Below are positions 7,917 to 15,124 of a DNA stretch of 41,746 nucleotides, piece after piece. A model generated the notes under the pieces. The model was not told the origin of the DNA and ran no database searches. It worked only from the letters and a program-made list of their open reading frames with translations. Every line of letters starts with the position of its first letter. Position 1 is the first letter of the stretch. The stretch is from Candidatus Electronema nielsenii (GTDB lineage Bacteria > Desulfobacterota > Desulfobulbia > Desulfobulbales > Desulfobulbaceae): contig JAGIXO010000004.1 of assembly GCA_026122915.1 (NCBI GenBank), positions 1-41,746 of the forward strand, read 5' to 3'. Both the position numbers and the translations under genes were made by a program.

Positions 7917-9731
7917 ATGGGCTTCCTTGACAGCGAAGAGCTGCTTGAGCTGCTGCTGCGGCAACGGCTGATCAACGAGCAGCAGAAACAATTTGTCCTC
8001 CGCAACAAGGAGCGACAAACGCAGTTGCTGCTCAAGCAACAGGGGATGCAGAAGCCCGGTAGTGGCCCGGCGGGTCGGGGTTATCCTGACATGGTAGATA
8101 TTGTAGCTTCCATGAAGCTGGAAATGCCGGGCGGCAAAAAGAAAATTCTCACTGAAGAGACCGTGATGCGGACGGTCGCTCATCACCTCAGCATCCCCTT
8201 TAAAAAACTTGATCCGCTGGAGTTGGATATTGAAATCGTCACCAAAACGATTCCCCGTTCCTTTGCCATTAGCCATTTGATTCTGCCTTTTGAAGTCCGC
8301 AACGGCGTTCTTCAAGTTGTCACCTATGACCCGGAAAATAAAAGTGCGCTGGAGGACATTGAGCAAGTCAATCAGATCAAGGTCAATCCTTGGTTAAGCA
8401 CCCGCAGTGATATTAAAAAAATTCTGTCGGAATTTTTCGGTTTCCAACAGTCAATCACCGCAGCTGAAAGTCAGTTCAGCGGAAGTGGTGTCAGCGCAGC
8501 GGTCGATATTGGCAATTTAGAGCAGTATGTTAAGCTCTCCAGCACCGAACTCAGCTCCACCGACCAGCACATCAAGGCGGCAGTCAATCATCTTTTCAAA
8601 TATGCCATTGATCAGCGGGCCAGTGACATTCATATTGAGCCGAAACGCGATTGCTGCATGATCCGCTACCGGATCGACGGCATTCTCCATACCATCTATA
8701 AACTGCCCAAGGCTGTGCATTCGGCCATCAGTTCGCGAATCAAAACCTTAGCTCGCTTAGACATCGCCGAAAAACGGCGGCCTCAGGACGGCAGAATCAA
8801 GATCAGCCAGCAGGACGGTAAAGAAGTCGAGCTACGTGTTTCGACTATTCCGGTCTCTTTTGGTGAAAAGACGGTTATGCGTATTCTTGATTCCAGCGTG
8901 ATCTTTCAAGACTTAGACGAAATTGGCTTTTCTAAACGAGATCGAGCGGTTTATGATTCCTTCATGAAAGCTCATCACGGCATTGTCCTTGTCACTGGCC
9001 CGACCGGCAGCGGTAAATCCACCACGCTTTATTCCACCCTCAAGAAAATTGCCACGCCGGAAATCAACATCATTACGGTGGAAGACCCAGTGGAAATGGT
9101 GCATGAAGAATTCAATCAAATATCTGTGCAACCACAGATTGATGTCACTTTTTCTACTATTCTGCGGCATATCCTGCGTCAAGACCCTGATGTGATTATG
9201 ATCGGCGAGATACGCGACCTCGCCACCGCCACCCACGCGGTACAGGCCGCCCTGACCGGTCATCTCGTTTTTTCTACCCTCCACACCAACGATGCAGTTT
9301 CCACGGTCATCCGTTTGCAAGACCTTGGTCTTGAGCCATTTTTAGTCGCTTCTACCATGCTCGGTGCCTTGGCCCAGCGCTTGGTGCGCAAAATCTGCCC
9401 GCATTGCATTGAAGGCTATCAGGCCGATTTTGCTGAGTTGCAGCGGATGGGCTTTCCGGTTTCTGGTGAAGGCACGATTGAACTCAAGCGCGGTAACGGC
9501 TGCAAAGAATGTCGGAAGACCGGTTACGCAGGTCGGATGGGTATTTTTGAGATATTTCCTATGTCCGACAAGATCAAAAAGTTGATCACGGAAAAGGCTT
9601 CTGATGCCGAGCTGCGGCAAGTCGCTATCCGCGAAGGAATGACCACGCTCAACGAAGATGCTTGGCAGAAAGTGAAGAATGGCCTGACCACAGTGGAAGA
9701 AGCGAGACGAGTTTGCGGAGCAGATGCCTGA
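7917..9731 (+). CDS. GspE/PilB-type secretion or pilus assembly ATPase
   Basis: A 604-residue hexameric AAA-like traffic ATPase that powers type IV pilus extension or type II secretion from the cytosolic face of the inner membrane. An N-terminal GspE-N/MshE-like domain covers about 60-180. The catalytic half contains ASDIHIEPK (235-243), Walker A GPTGSGKST (361-369), an Asp box around TVEDPVE, Walker B with IGEIRD (429-434), a His box LVFSTLHTNDA, and a four-Cys zinc motif (C494, C497, C529, C532). The long N-terminal region suggests PilB or GspE rather than the retraction ATPase PilT. No pilin, PilC or secretin gene is nearby, so pilus and secretion cannot be separated here. Confidence 0.9.
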   Translation: MGFLDSEELLELLLRQRLINEQQKQFVLRNKERQTQLLLKQQGMQKPGSGPAGRGYPDMVDIVASMKLEMPGGKKKILTEETVMRTVAHHLSIPFKKLDPLELDIEIVTKTIPRSFAISHLILPFEVRNGVLQVVTYDPENKSALEDIEQVNQIKVNPWLSTRSDIKKILSEFFGFQQSITAAESQFSGSGVSAAVDIGNLEQYVKLSSTELSSTDQHIKAAVNHLFKYAIDQRASDIHIEPKRDCCMIRYRIDGILHTIYKLPKAVHSAISSRIKTLARLDIAEKRRPQDGRIKISQQDGKEVELRVSTIPVSFGEKTVMRILDSSVIFQDLDEIGFSKRDRAVYDSFMKAHHGIVLVTGPTGSGKSTTLYSTLKKIATPEINIITVEDPVEMVHEEFNQISVQPQIDVTFSTILRHILRQDPDVIMIGEIRDLATATHAVQAALTGHLVFSTLHTNDAVSTVIRLQDLGLEPFLVASTMLGALAQRLVRKICPHCIEGYQADFAELQRMGFPVSGEGTIELKRGNGCKECRKTGYAGRMGIFEIFPMSDKIKKLITEKASDAELRQVAIREGMTTLNEDAWQKVKNGLTTVEEARRVCGADA

Positions 9732-9889
9732 TAGGACTTGAAGCTGCACGCTCTTCCTTCTTTCCGCTGCACTTTGCTGTTGCTTTTCAAGCAATCAGCA
9801 GTAGAATGCTTTTCTTTGCGAAAGCAAAACGGCAGGTTCTGCCGCACCGATTCAACAATGTAGAGTTCTTATCCGAGGAGAATGCAGCC

Positions 9890-11059
9890 ATGAAGCCCCG
9901 ATTTGTCTTGCCCGCCGTTGTTTCTTTATTATGCGGCTTATCCGCAGCGCAGGCCCATGAGCTGCCCGAAGGCGCGGCTCCTTTGGAAAAATCCGAGCAG
10001 TGCGCTGCCTGCCACCCGACGATCTTCCAAGAATGGCAGGAATCGTTCCACGCCAAGTCCTCTGTGCATAAGGATTCCGCTCATAAGGCCATGCACCAAG
10101 CCTATAGCAAGGCGATGATCGCCAAGGGGCAGAAGGCTAATTATCACTGCGCTACCTGTCATGCGCCGATGGCTGATAATCTGAAAGCCCTGATGAGCGG
10201 CGAGGCCGAGCCGGACAGCAGTAATACAACGCAGGTAGAAGGTGTGGGTTGTACGTTCTGTCACCGCATCGAGGCGGTTAACAAGGGCAAGAGCTTTGAT
10301 CAGTACACATTGAGCAAGGAAGGTGCGTATCATACCAGTCGCCCGGCTAACAAGAAGGCCCCGCACCAGACCGCAACATCGCCGCTGTTTGCTGATGGCC
10401 AAGTCTGCATGGGCTGCCACAGCCAGTATGTCAACCCGCACGAGGTACCAGTGTGCGTGATGACTGAAGAAGGCAAGGGCAACTGCATCACCTGCCACAT
10501 GACCCAAGCAGCAGGCGGCGCGGCAGCCAGTTCAACCAAGAAGACTCACCTCTCGCACCGGGTACTTGGTGGTCACGATTTGGATATGCTGAAAAAGGCT
10601 GCGACGCTGGAAGTGAAGATCGAGAACACCGGCAAGGAGCGCACTGTCGTGGTGGCAGTGAAAAACATCACCGAGCATACCTTCCCCTCGACCAACCCTA
10701 TGCGGATGGCCTTTGTCAAGGTGCGAGCTAAGGACAAGAAGGGGGTGGTGATCTGGGAGAACTTCAAGGCAGACCCGCTGAAAGAGGACAAGCAGGCTGT
10801 GTTCTTCAAAGCCTTCAAGGCAGGTGACAAGGTGGGCGTGCCGTCCTGGGAAGCGGAGGCCTTGGCCTTTGACACGCGACTCAAGGTGGGTGAAACCCGC
10901 AGTCTGAGCTATCCGATCTACAGCCCCGAAATCAGTGAAGTTGAGGTAGAGCTGTTCTATCTGCTCTTCCCACCCAAGGCAATTGAGGGCTTTGGTATTC
11001 CCAAAGACGGGGTGAACGACAAACGCTACTCCGTGGCGAAGAAGTCGGTGAAGATGTAA
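9890..11059 (+). CDS. Secreted five-heme cytochrome c
   Basis: A 389-residue periplasmic electron-transfer protein. The ATG at 9890 (GAGGAG upstream) gives a signal peptide MKPRFVLPAVVSLLCGLSAA cleaved near AQA-HE. Five CXXCH heme-c sites are present: 38-42 (CAACH), 87-91 (CATCH), 121-125 (CTFCH), 173-177 (CMGCH) and 199-203 (CITCH). Many additional His residues before site 3 could be axial ligands. After residue 235 comes a heme-free beta-rich domain (EVKIENTGKERTVVVAVKNI). The arrangement resembles cytochrome c-554/c'-type families, but there is no CXXCK site as in NrfA nitrite reductase. Partner and substrate are unknown; it converges on a formate/nitrite channel gene. Confidence 0.88.
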   Translation: MKPRFVLPAVVSLLCGLSAAQAHELPEGAAPLEKSEQCAACHPTIFQEWQESFHAKSSVHKDSAHKAMHQAYSKAMIAKGQKANYHCATCHAPMADNLKALMSGEAEPDSSNTTQVEGVGCTFCHRIEAVNKGKSFDQYTLSKEGAYHTSRPANKKAPHQTATSPLFADGQVCMGCHSQYVNPHEVPVCVMTEEGKGNCITCHMTQAAGGAAASSTKKTHLSHRVLGGHDLDMLKKAATLEVKIENTGKERTVVVAVKNITEHTFPSTNPMRMAFVKVRAKDKKGVVIWENFKADPLKEDKQAVFFKAFKAGDKVGVPSWEAEALAFDTRLKVGETRSLSYPIYSPEISEVEVELFYLLFPPKAIEGFGIPKDGVNDKRYSVAKKSVKM

Positions 11060-11068
11060 ACGGGAGGA

Positions 11069-11097
11069 AACCGGCTGCCCGAAGAGGACAGCCGGTT
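11069..11097. terminator. Bidirectional hairpin between convergent genes
   Basis: AACCGGCTG (11069-11077) and CAGCCGGTT (11089-11097) form a perfect 9-bp stem with an 11-nt loop, exactly between the cytochrome stop (11059) and the channel-gene stop (11104). There is no long T-run on either side, so it may work as a weak or Rho-assisted terminator or 3' stabiliser. Confidence 0.6.
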
Positions 11098-11103
11098 GAT
11101 TGG

Positions 11104-11913
11104 TCAGGCTTTTCGCCTACTGTTGCGCAGGTAAGCCACCCAATACACCGCGCCGACCTGCACCGCACCGCCGACGATGTTACCTGCGGTTGACATGATG
11201 ATGTTGGTCATGCAGCCGAAGCCAGATATCGTGCCGTGGTCATCCAAGATCAGGCCAAAGGGTAGGAAGAACCAGTTGGCAATAGAATGCTCAAAGCCAA
11301 TAGCAACAAAAGCGGCTACCGGCAGGAAGATCGCCATGATCTTATCAATCACGCTGCGACCACCCATAGCTAACCAGACGGCCAGACAGACCAGCGCATT
11401 ACAGAGCATCCCCCGCAGAAAAGCCTCGCACAGGGTCAGATTAGCCTTGTTCGCCGCAATCTTCACAGCTGTCGCCCCGACTGCCCCACCGTTGATGTCA
11501 GCAATTCCAGCCAGCACCACCAGCACTACCGTGAGGACTGCGCCGATGACGTTACCAAGATAGGAGTAGAACCAGTTGCGTAGGACGCTGTGGGTGCTAA
11601 TCTGGCCACTGGCCCAAGCCATAGTGAGCAGGTTGTTACCCGTGAACAGCTCTGCCCCACCCACCACCACCAAGATCAGCCCTAAGCTAAAGCTCAGGCC
11701 GCCCAGCAGACGGGTTGGGCCGAAACCGAGGGTGGAGTCGGTTATCACCACCGTGAAGAAGAGCGAGCCAAGGGCGATGAAGGCCCCGGCCATCATCGCC
11801 AGTACCAGTAAGGTCAGGGTGTCAGCATGGGCCTTTCTCACCCCCATGCTTTCGACCTTACGGGCAATGTCGTCCGGCGAGTAGGCATCGCCAAAGCCTG
11901 GTGCGGTTCTCAT
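11104..11913 (-). CDS. Formate/nitrite transporter (FocA/NirC) family channel
   Basis: A 269-residue inner-membrane protein of the pentameric FNT family, which passes small monovalent anions such as formate, nitrite or hydrosulfide. Six hydrophobic segments are visible. Family hallmarks are GGAELFTGNNLL after helix 2, RNWFYSYLGNVIGA before helix 3, GFEHSIANWFFLPFG (with the His of the central pore) and AGNIVGGAVQVGAVYWVAY at the last helix. A strong ribosome-binding site (AAGGAGGAGG) precedes the ATG. The substrate cannot be read from sequence. It is the last gene of a minus-strand group after the arsenic-type permease, with a 169-nt gap that could hold its own promoter. Confidence 0.92.
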   Translation of the reverse strand: MRTAPGFGDAYSPDDIARKVESMGVRKAHADTLTLLVLAMMAGAFIALGSLFFTVVITDSTLGFGPTRLLGGLSFSLGLILVVVGGAELFTGNNLLTMAWASGQISTHSVLRNWFYSYLGNVIGAVLTVVLVVLAGIADINGGAVGATAVKIAANKANLTLCEAFLRGMLCNALVCLAVWLAMGGRSVIDKIMAIFLPVAAFVAIGFEHSIANWFFLPFGLILDDHGTISGFGCMTNIIMSTAGNIVGGAVQVGAVYWVAYLRNSRRKA

Positions 11914-12082
11914 GAATCCTCCTCCTTGTTGAGTTATCTCCTGCCGCTGGGCGGCCCTGATTCACTTCGGATGATGCAGCAATTCAGTTTCAATGATACC
12001 GCAAGCAACGATAAAGAGGAAGGGCTTCTTGAATGGGTTGCATTCTGCCTACTCCGCCGCGCCTTGCTTGGGTGCCGAGGGA

Positions 12083-13168
12083 TCAGAACAGGAGGTTGAA
12101 CAGCCAGCCAGTGCAGAGAATGCCTGTTCCCACCACAGCGACAAAGACGGCGATCAGCTTCGGCTTGAGCACCTTGCGGAGGATCACCATCTCTGGGAGC
12201 GAGAGGGCAATCACGCTCATCATAAAGGCCAGTGCTGTGCCTAAGGCTGCGCCCTTGCCGAGCAGTGCCTCCATCACCGGCACGATGCCAGCCGCATTGG
12301 AATACATGGGAATGCCGATCAGCACGGCCACAGGCACTGACCACCACTGGTCGCGGCCCATGATCGAGGCCATGAAGTCCTCTGGCACATAGCCGTGAAT
12401 CGCCGCGCCCACGGCAATACCCGCGATCACGTACAGCCAGACCTTGCCCACTATCTCACGCACGGCGGTTTTGCCCATGCTGATACGGTCATGCCAGGTT
12501 AGCTTGCGCTCAATCACCAACTCCCGCACTGAGCGCATTTCCTGCACCCAATCTTCAATCAGGTGTTCAAGGTGGAGGCGACCAATGACCCAGCCTGAGA
12601 CAATGGCGATCAGCAAGCCAGAGCCAAGATAGATAGCTGCCGCCTGCCAGCCAACCAAGCCGTAGAGGAGCACCAGAGCGACCTCGTTGATCATGGGCGC
12701 GGAAATGAGGAAGGAGAAGGTCACGCCGAGCGGCACCCCGGCTTGAACAAAACCGATGAAGAGCGGTACCGCCGAGCAGGAGCAGAAGGGGGTGACAATG
12801 CCAAGCAGGGCAGCCAGCACATTGCCGACAGCCTCGTTGCGACCAACCAAGTACTTGCGGGTGCGCTCCTTGGTGAAGAAGGAACGCACCATGCCGACGA
12901 CAAAGACGATCAAGGTCAGCAGTAGCATGACCTTGGGCGTATCATAAACAAAGAACTGTACAGCCGCGCCGAGATGACTGCCTTGCTCCAAGCGCAGGAG
13001 TTTGTAGGCAAAGAAATGAGAAAAGGGCAGCAACAGGCTGTAGAGTAGATACCAGATGGCCAGCCCGACTATGCCAAACAGGAGCATCCGGCCTTTGCTC
13101 ATCGCTGCTTTGCTTGTGCCGCTGTTTTTGTTCGAGCAGCCGCAGCCGCCTAATTGCATCGGTTCCAT
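12083..13168 (-). CDS. ArsP/YraQ-type permease (DUF318)
   Basis: A 361-residue inner-membrane permease with about eight to ten hydrophobic segments in two halves split by a charged cytosolic loop (about 185-230). The signature TPFCSCSAVPLFIGFVQAG and the following LISAPMINEVALVLLYGLVG are those of the permease family that includes ArsP, an exporter of trivalent organoarsenicals; other members may move different thiophilic compounds. The N-terminus has a Cys-rich start (LGGCGCSNK). It begins 9 nt after the arsR-type regulator and has a GAGGAGGAAG ribosome-binding site, so the two form an operon. Export of a metalloid regulated by its own sensor is the simplest reading. Confidence 0.85.
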   Translation of the reverse strand: MEPMQLGGCGCSNKNSGTSKAAMSKGRMLLFGIVGLAIWYLLYSLLLPFSHFFAYKLLRLEQGSHLGAAVQFFVYDTPKVMLLLTLIVFVVGMVRSFFTKERTRKYLVGRNEAVGNVLAALLGIVTPFCSCSAVPLFIGFVQAGVPLGVTFSFLISAPMINEVALVLLYGLVGWQAAAIYLGSGLLIAIVSGWVIGRLHLEHLIEDWVQEMRSVRELVIERKLTWHDRISMGKTAVREIVGKVWLYVIAGIAVGAAIHGYVPEDFMASIMGRDQWWSVPVAVLIGIPMYSNAAGIVPVMEALLGKGAALGTALAFMMSVIALSLPEMVILRKVLKPKLIAVFVAVVGTGILCTGWLFNLLF

Positions 13169-13177
13169 ACTTCCTCC

Positions 13178-13522
13178 TCACTGGTTTTTTTGGCGCAATA
13201 TCGCCGCAGCAGGCAGAGCGTTGCGCATTCGCTCCACCGATGGGTTCTCGTTCAGCCAGCTCGTTAGCTGCTTCAGCATCGCCTCGGCATAGGGCGAATC
13301 GCTGCCGTCCGCTATGCTGTAGAGTATCCAAGTACCTTGTCGGCGTTTGGTGACTAAGCCCGCCTCCTCCAGCACCTTCATGTGCTTAGAAACCGTGGGC
13401 TGCGCCAGCCCAAGCACCTGCTGTAGCTCGCAGACACAGCGTTCGCCCGCCTCCAGCAGCTTGATGGCTGCGGCCCGGTTCGGGTCAGACAGGGCTTTCA
13501 TCACCCGGATGAGTTTGTTCAT
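13178..13522 (-). CDS. ArsR/SmtB-family metalloregulator
   Basis: A 114-residue winged-helix repressor. The ATG at 13522 has an AAGAG site at good spacing; a GTG at 13531 would add three residues. The DNA-recognition helix lies in GLAQPTVSKHMKVLEEAGLV (38-57), and the beta-wing in TKRRQGTWILYSIA. A Cys pair (C29, C31) sits in ERCVCELQQ, the alpha-3 site that binds As(III) or Sb(III) in ArsR. On binding, members of this family release DNA and allow transcription of efflux genes. It heads the operon with the ArsP-like permease, and a near-perfect palindrome lies just upstream (separate entry). Confidence 0.9.
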   Translation of the reverse strand: MNKLIRVMKALSDPNRAAAIKLLEAGERCVCELQQVLGLAQPTVSKHMKVLEEAGLVTKRRQGTWILYSIADGSDSPYAEAMLKQLTSWLNENPSVERMRNALPAAAILRQKNQ

Positions 13523-13542
13523 GGTTGCCACTCTTATTATTC

Positions 13543-13566
13543 ATATATTGCCATACGGTAATATAT
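13543..13566. promoter_or_regulatory. Probable ArsR-type operator
   Basis: ATATATTGCC (13543-13552) and GGTAATATAT (13557-13566) form an inverted repeat matching at nine of ten positions around a 4-nt spacer. It lies 20 nt upstream of the regulator start, in the gap shared with the divergent tadA gene. AT-rich dyads of this kind are normal ArsR/SmtB binding sites, so autoregulation is likely. Confidence 0.65.
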
Positions 13567-13632
13567 AGACCCCCGTGTTGCCCTGTCAATGATTTCTTTG
13601 CAATCAGTCCGCTGTGCCGCTAAGATATCCGC

Positions 13633-14169
13633 ATGAATCAGGAACAGGATGCGGCCTTCATGGGTAAGGCTTTGGCATACGCCACCTACGCTGCGGCCTT
13701 GGAAGAAGTGCCAGTGGGCGCGGTCTTGGTCAGCGCGGACGGTAGGCTGCTCGCTGGTGCAGGCAACAACTGCATTCAGGCAAACGACCCCACCGGTCAT
13801 GCCGAGATGCGTGTCCTGCGTATTGCCGCTGAGAAGGTCGGCAACTACCGCCTGCCTAGGACGACCTTGTATGTTACCTTGGAGCCATGCCCGATGTGTG
13901 CGACAGCCCTGCTCCTCGCCAGGGTAGAGCGGATTGTCTTTGGTGCGACAGACCCTAAAAGCGGGGCGATTCAGTCTGTTTATCACATTGGCAGTGATGG
14001 TTGCCTGAACCATCGCTTCAGCATCACCAGCGGGGTGCGGGCTGAGGAATGCGGCAGTATTCTGCGAGCGTTCTTTCGGCAACGGAGAGGAAAAAGCATC
14101 GCGTCGCCACTTTTAGCTTGTCAAACGACTGAACTCGGTTTAAATAGATGTGCAGCAGTACCGCCGTGA
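13633..14169 (+). CDS. tadA: tRNA-specific adenosine deaminase TadA
   Basis: Deaminates the wobble adenosine (A34) to inosine in tRNA-Arg(ACG). The zinc deaminase motif is complete: HAE at 56-58 (zinc His and proton-shuttle Glu) and PCPMC at 85-89 (two zinc Cys). The sequence around VPVGAVLV and NYRLPRTTLYVTLEPCPMC is typical. At 178 residues it has a somewhat longer C-terminal tail than usual (after RQRRGKS). It lies directly before tRNA-Ser and the SRP RNA, an arrangement I associate with related bacteria. Confidence 0.92.
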   Translation: MNQEQDAAFMGKALAYATYAAALEEVPVGAVLVSADGRLLAGAGNNCIQANDPTGHAEMRVLRIAAEKVGNYRLPRTTLYVTLEPCPMCATALLLARVERIVFGATDPKSGAIQSVYHIGSDGCLNHRFSITSGVRAEECGSILRAFFRQRRGKSIASPLLACQTTELGLNRCAAVPP

Positions 14170-14232
14170 AGTGACAAGGCGACTGCGGAAGGTGAGAGCA
14201 GCTTAGTCCCGACTGTTGCTTTTCACAGCTCA

Positions 14233-14318
14233 GGAGAGGTGACCGAGTGGCTTAAGGTGCACGCCTGGAACGCGTGTGTACGCAAGTACCGTGAGTTCGA
14301 ATCTCACCCTCTCCGCCA
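14233..14318 (+). tRNA. tRNA-Ser(GGA)
   Basis: GGAGAGG (14233-14239) pairs with CCTCTCC (14308-14314), followed by G and an encoded CCA to 14318. The anticodon stem CACGC/GCGTG encloses the loop CTGGAAC, anticodon GGA (Ser, UCC/UCU codons). A long variable arm (TGTACGCAAGTACC) and a GTGAG-TTCGAAT-CTCAC T-arm confirm a class II serine tRNA. Confidence 0.96.
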
Positions 14319-14341
14319 ACATGATAAGCGACCCCAAGTTT

Positions 14342-14450
14342 GACAGCCGGGTCCTGCACAATAAAGAATCGTGAACCCCGTCAGATCCGGAAGGAAGCAG
14401 CGGCAGCGAGACTCTTTATGTGTTGCAGGAGTGCCCGGCTGTCTTTTTTT
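14342..14450 (+). ncRNA. ffs: Signal recognition particle RNA (4.5S, small bacterial type)
   Basis: The conserved apical domain is visible at about 14380-14401: GTCAGATCCGGAAGGAAGCA, with the GGAA tetraloop and the Ffh-binding internal loop. GACAGCCGGG (14342-14351) pairs with CCCGGCTGTC (14434-14443) as the closing stem, and inner helices (CTGCA with TGCAG, AAAGA with TCTTT) fit the hairpin shape. The T7 run after the closing stem (14444-14450) makes the whole RNA its own terminator. With Ffh this RNA targets membrane proteins during translation. It lies 23 nt after tRNA-Ser. Confidence 0.95.
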
Positions 14451-14653
14451 ATGCTCGCTTGCCGCCCCGCAAGAAAGATTGTTATCCTGCCATTCCAAGT
14501 CAAATATGCCTTATATAGTCAATTCAGGCTATTGATTTTTAATCGCAGGAGCAGCCAGCATCTTCCTTTTCCCTTGCAGTCTGCGCTGCCCGCACTGTAT
14601 GCTTTGCCGGGCATTTCCTTTCATACTTCCCAACAGATAAGGAGCACAACAGC

Positions 14654-15124
14654 ATGGACCCTGTTACAATGGCTGTCGTCAACGGCATCGCGTGCGGAGC
14701 AGCAGGCGGTCTTGTCACCGCCACAGTCCCGGCAGCAGTCAAGGCGGCGACCGATGCGTGGAACAGCTTCAAAGCCCTGTTGCAGCGCAAGTTCGGCCAA
14801 GACAGCGCGTTGCTGAAGTCAGTGCAGGAACTGGAGCAGAACCCAGATTCCAAAGCCCGCAAGGATTTAGTTGCGGAGGAGGTGGCGAAGAGCAAGGCGC
14901 ATCAGGATGAAGAGCTGTTGGCTGCTGCGGGCAAGCTGCTGGAGCTGCTCAAGGCAGTACAGCCGCAGGCGGCGTATCACGCTTTGCAGACTGGCTCCGG
15001 GGCAGTGGCGCAAGGGACTGGTGCGGTTGCTGCGGGAGCAGGAGGCATTGCAGTGGGCGGCAATGTGCGGGGAGGCATCAACATGCCGGGCAGCAAGGGT
15101 GGCGAAGATGAGCGCAAGCCCTGA
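14654..15124 (+). CDS. Small helical protein with C-terminal Gly/Ala motif; candidate effector of a STAND pair
   Basis: A 156-residue protein with AAGGAG 9 nt before its ATG. Residues 1-35 are Gly/Ala/Val-rich and amphipathic (MAVVNGIACGAAGGLVTAT), and 36-105 are charged helices with KFGQDSALLKSVQELEQ and EELLAAAGKLLELL. A short repetitive tail (113-142) follows, starting GSGAVAQGTGAVAAGAGG. I recognise the N-terminal region as a domain type found next to, or fused to, bacterial NTPase/TPR proteins, but have no name for it. The Gly/Ala tail recurs at the N-terminus of the next protein, whose gene starts 17 nt before this one stops. A membrane-active or signalling effector that assembles with its partner is an inference. 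Confidence 0.65.
   Translation: MDPVTMAVVNGIACGAAGGLVTATVPAAVKAATDAWNSFKALLQRKFGQDSALLKSVQELEQNPDSKARKDLVAEEVAKSKAHQDEELLAAAGKLLELLKAVQPQAAYHALQTGSGAVAQGTGAVAAGAGGIAVGGNVRGGINMPGSKGGEDERKP

Noticed and set aside
9775..9800. Terminator after the PilB/GspE gene
   Set aside because: TGCTGTTGC and GCAATCAGCA can pair with a bulge, but there is no T-run and the stem is imperfect.
11177..11884. Plus-strand ORFs opposite the FNT channel and permease genes
   Set aside because: Ser/Pro/Arg-rich translations typical of the antisense frame of membrane-protein genes; no start signals or family resemblance.
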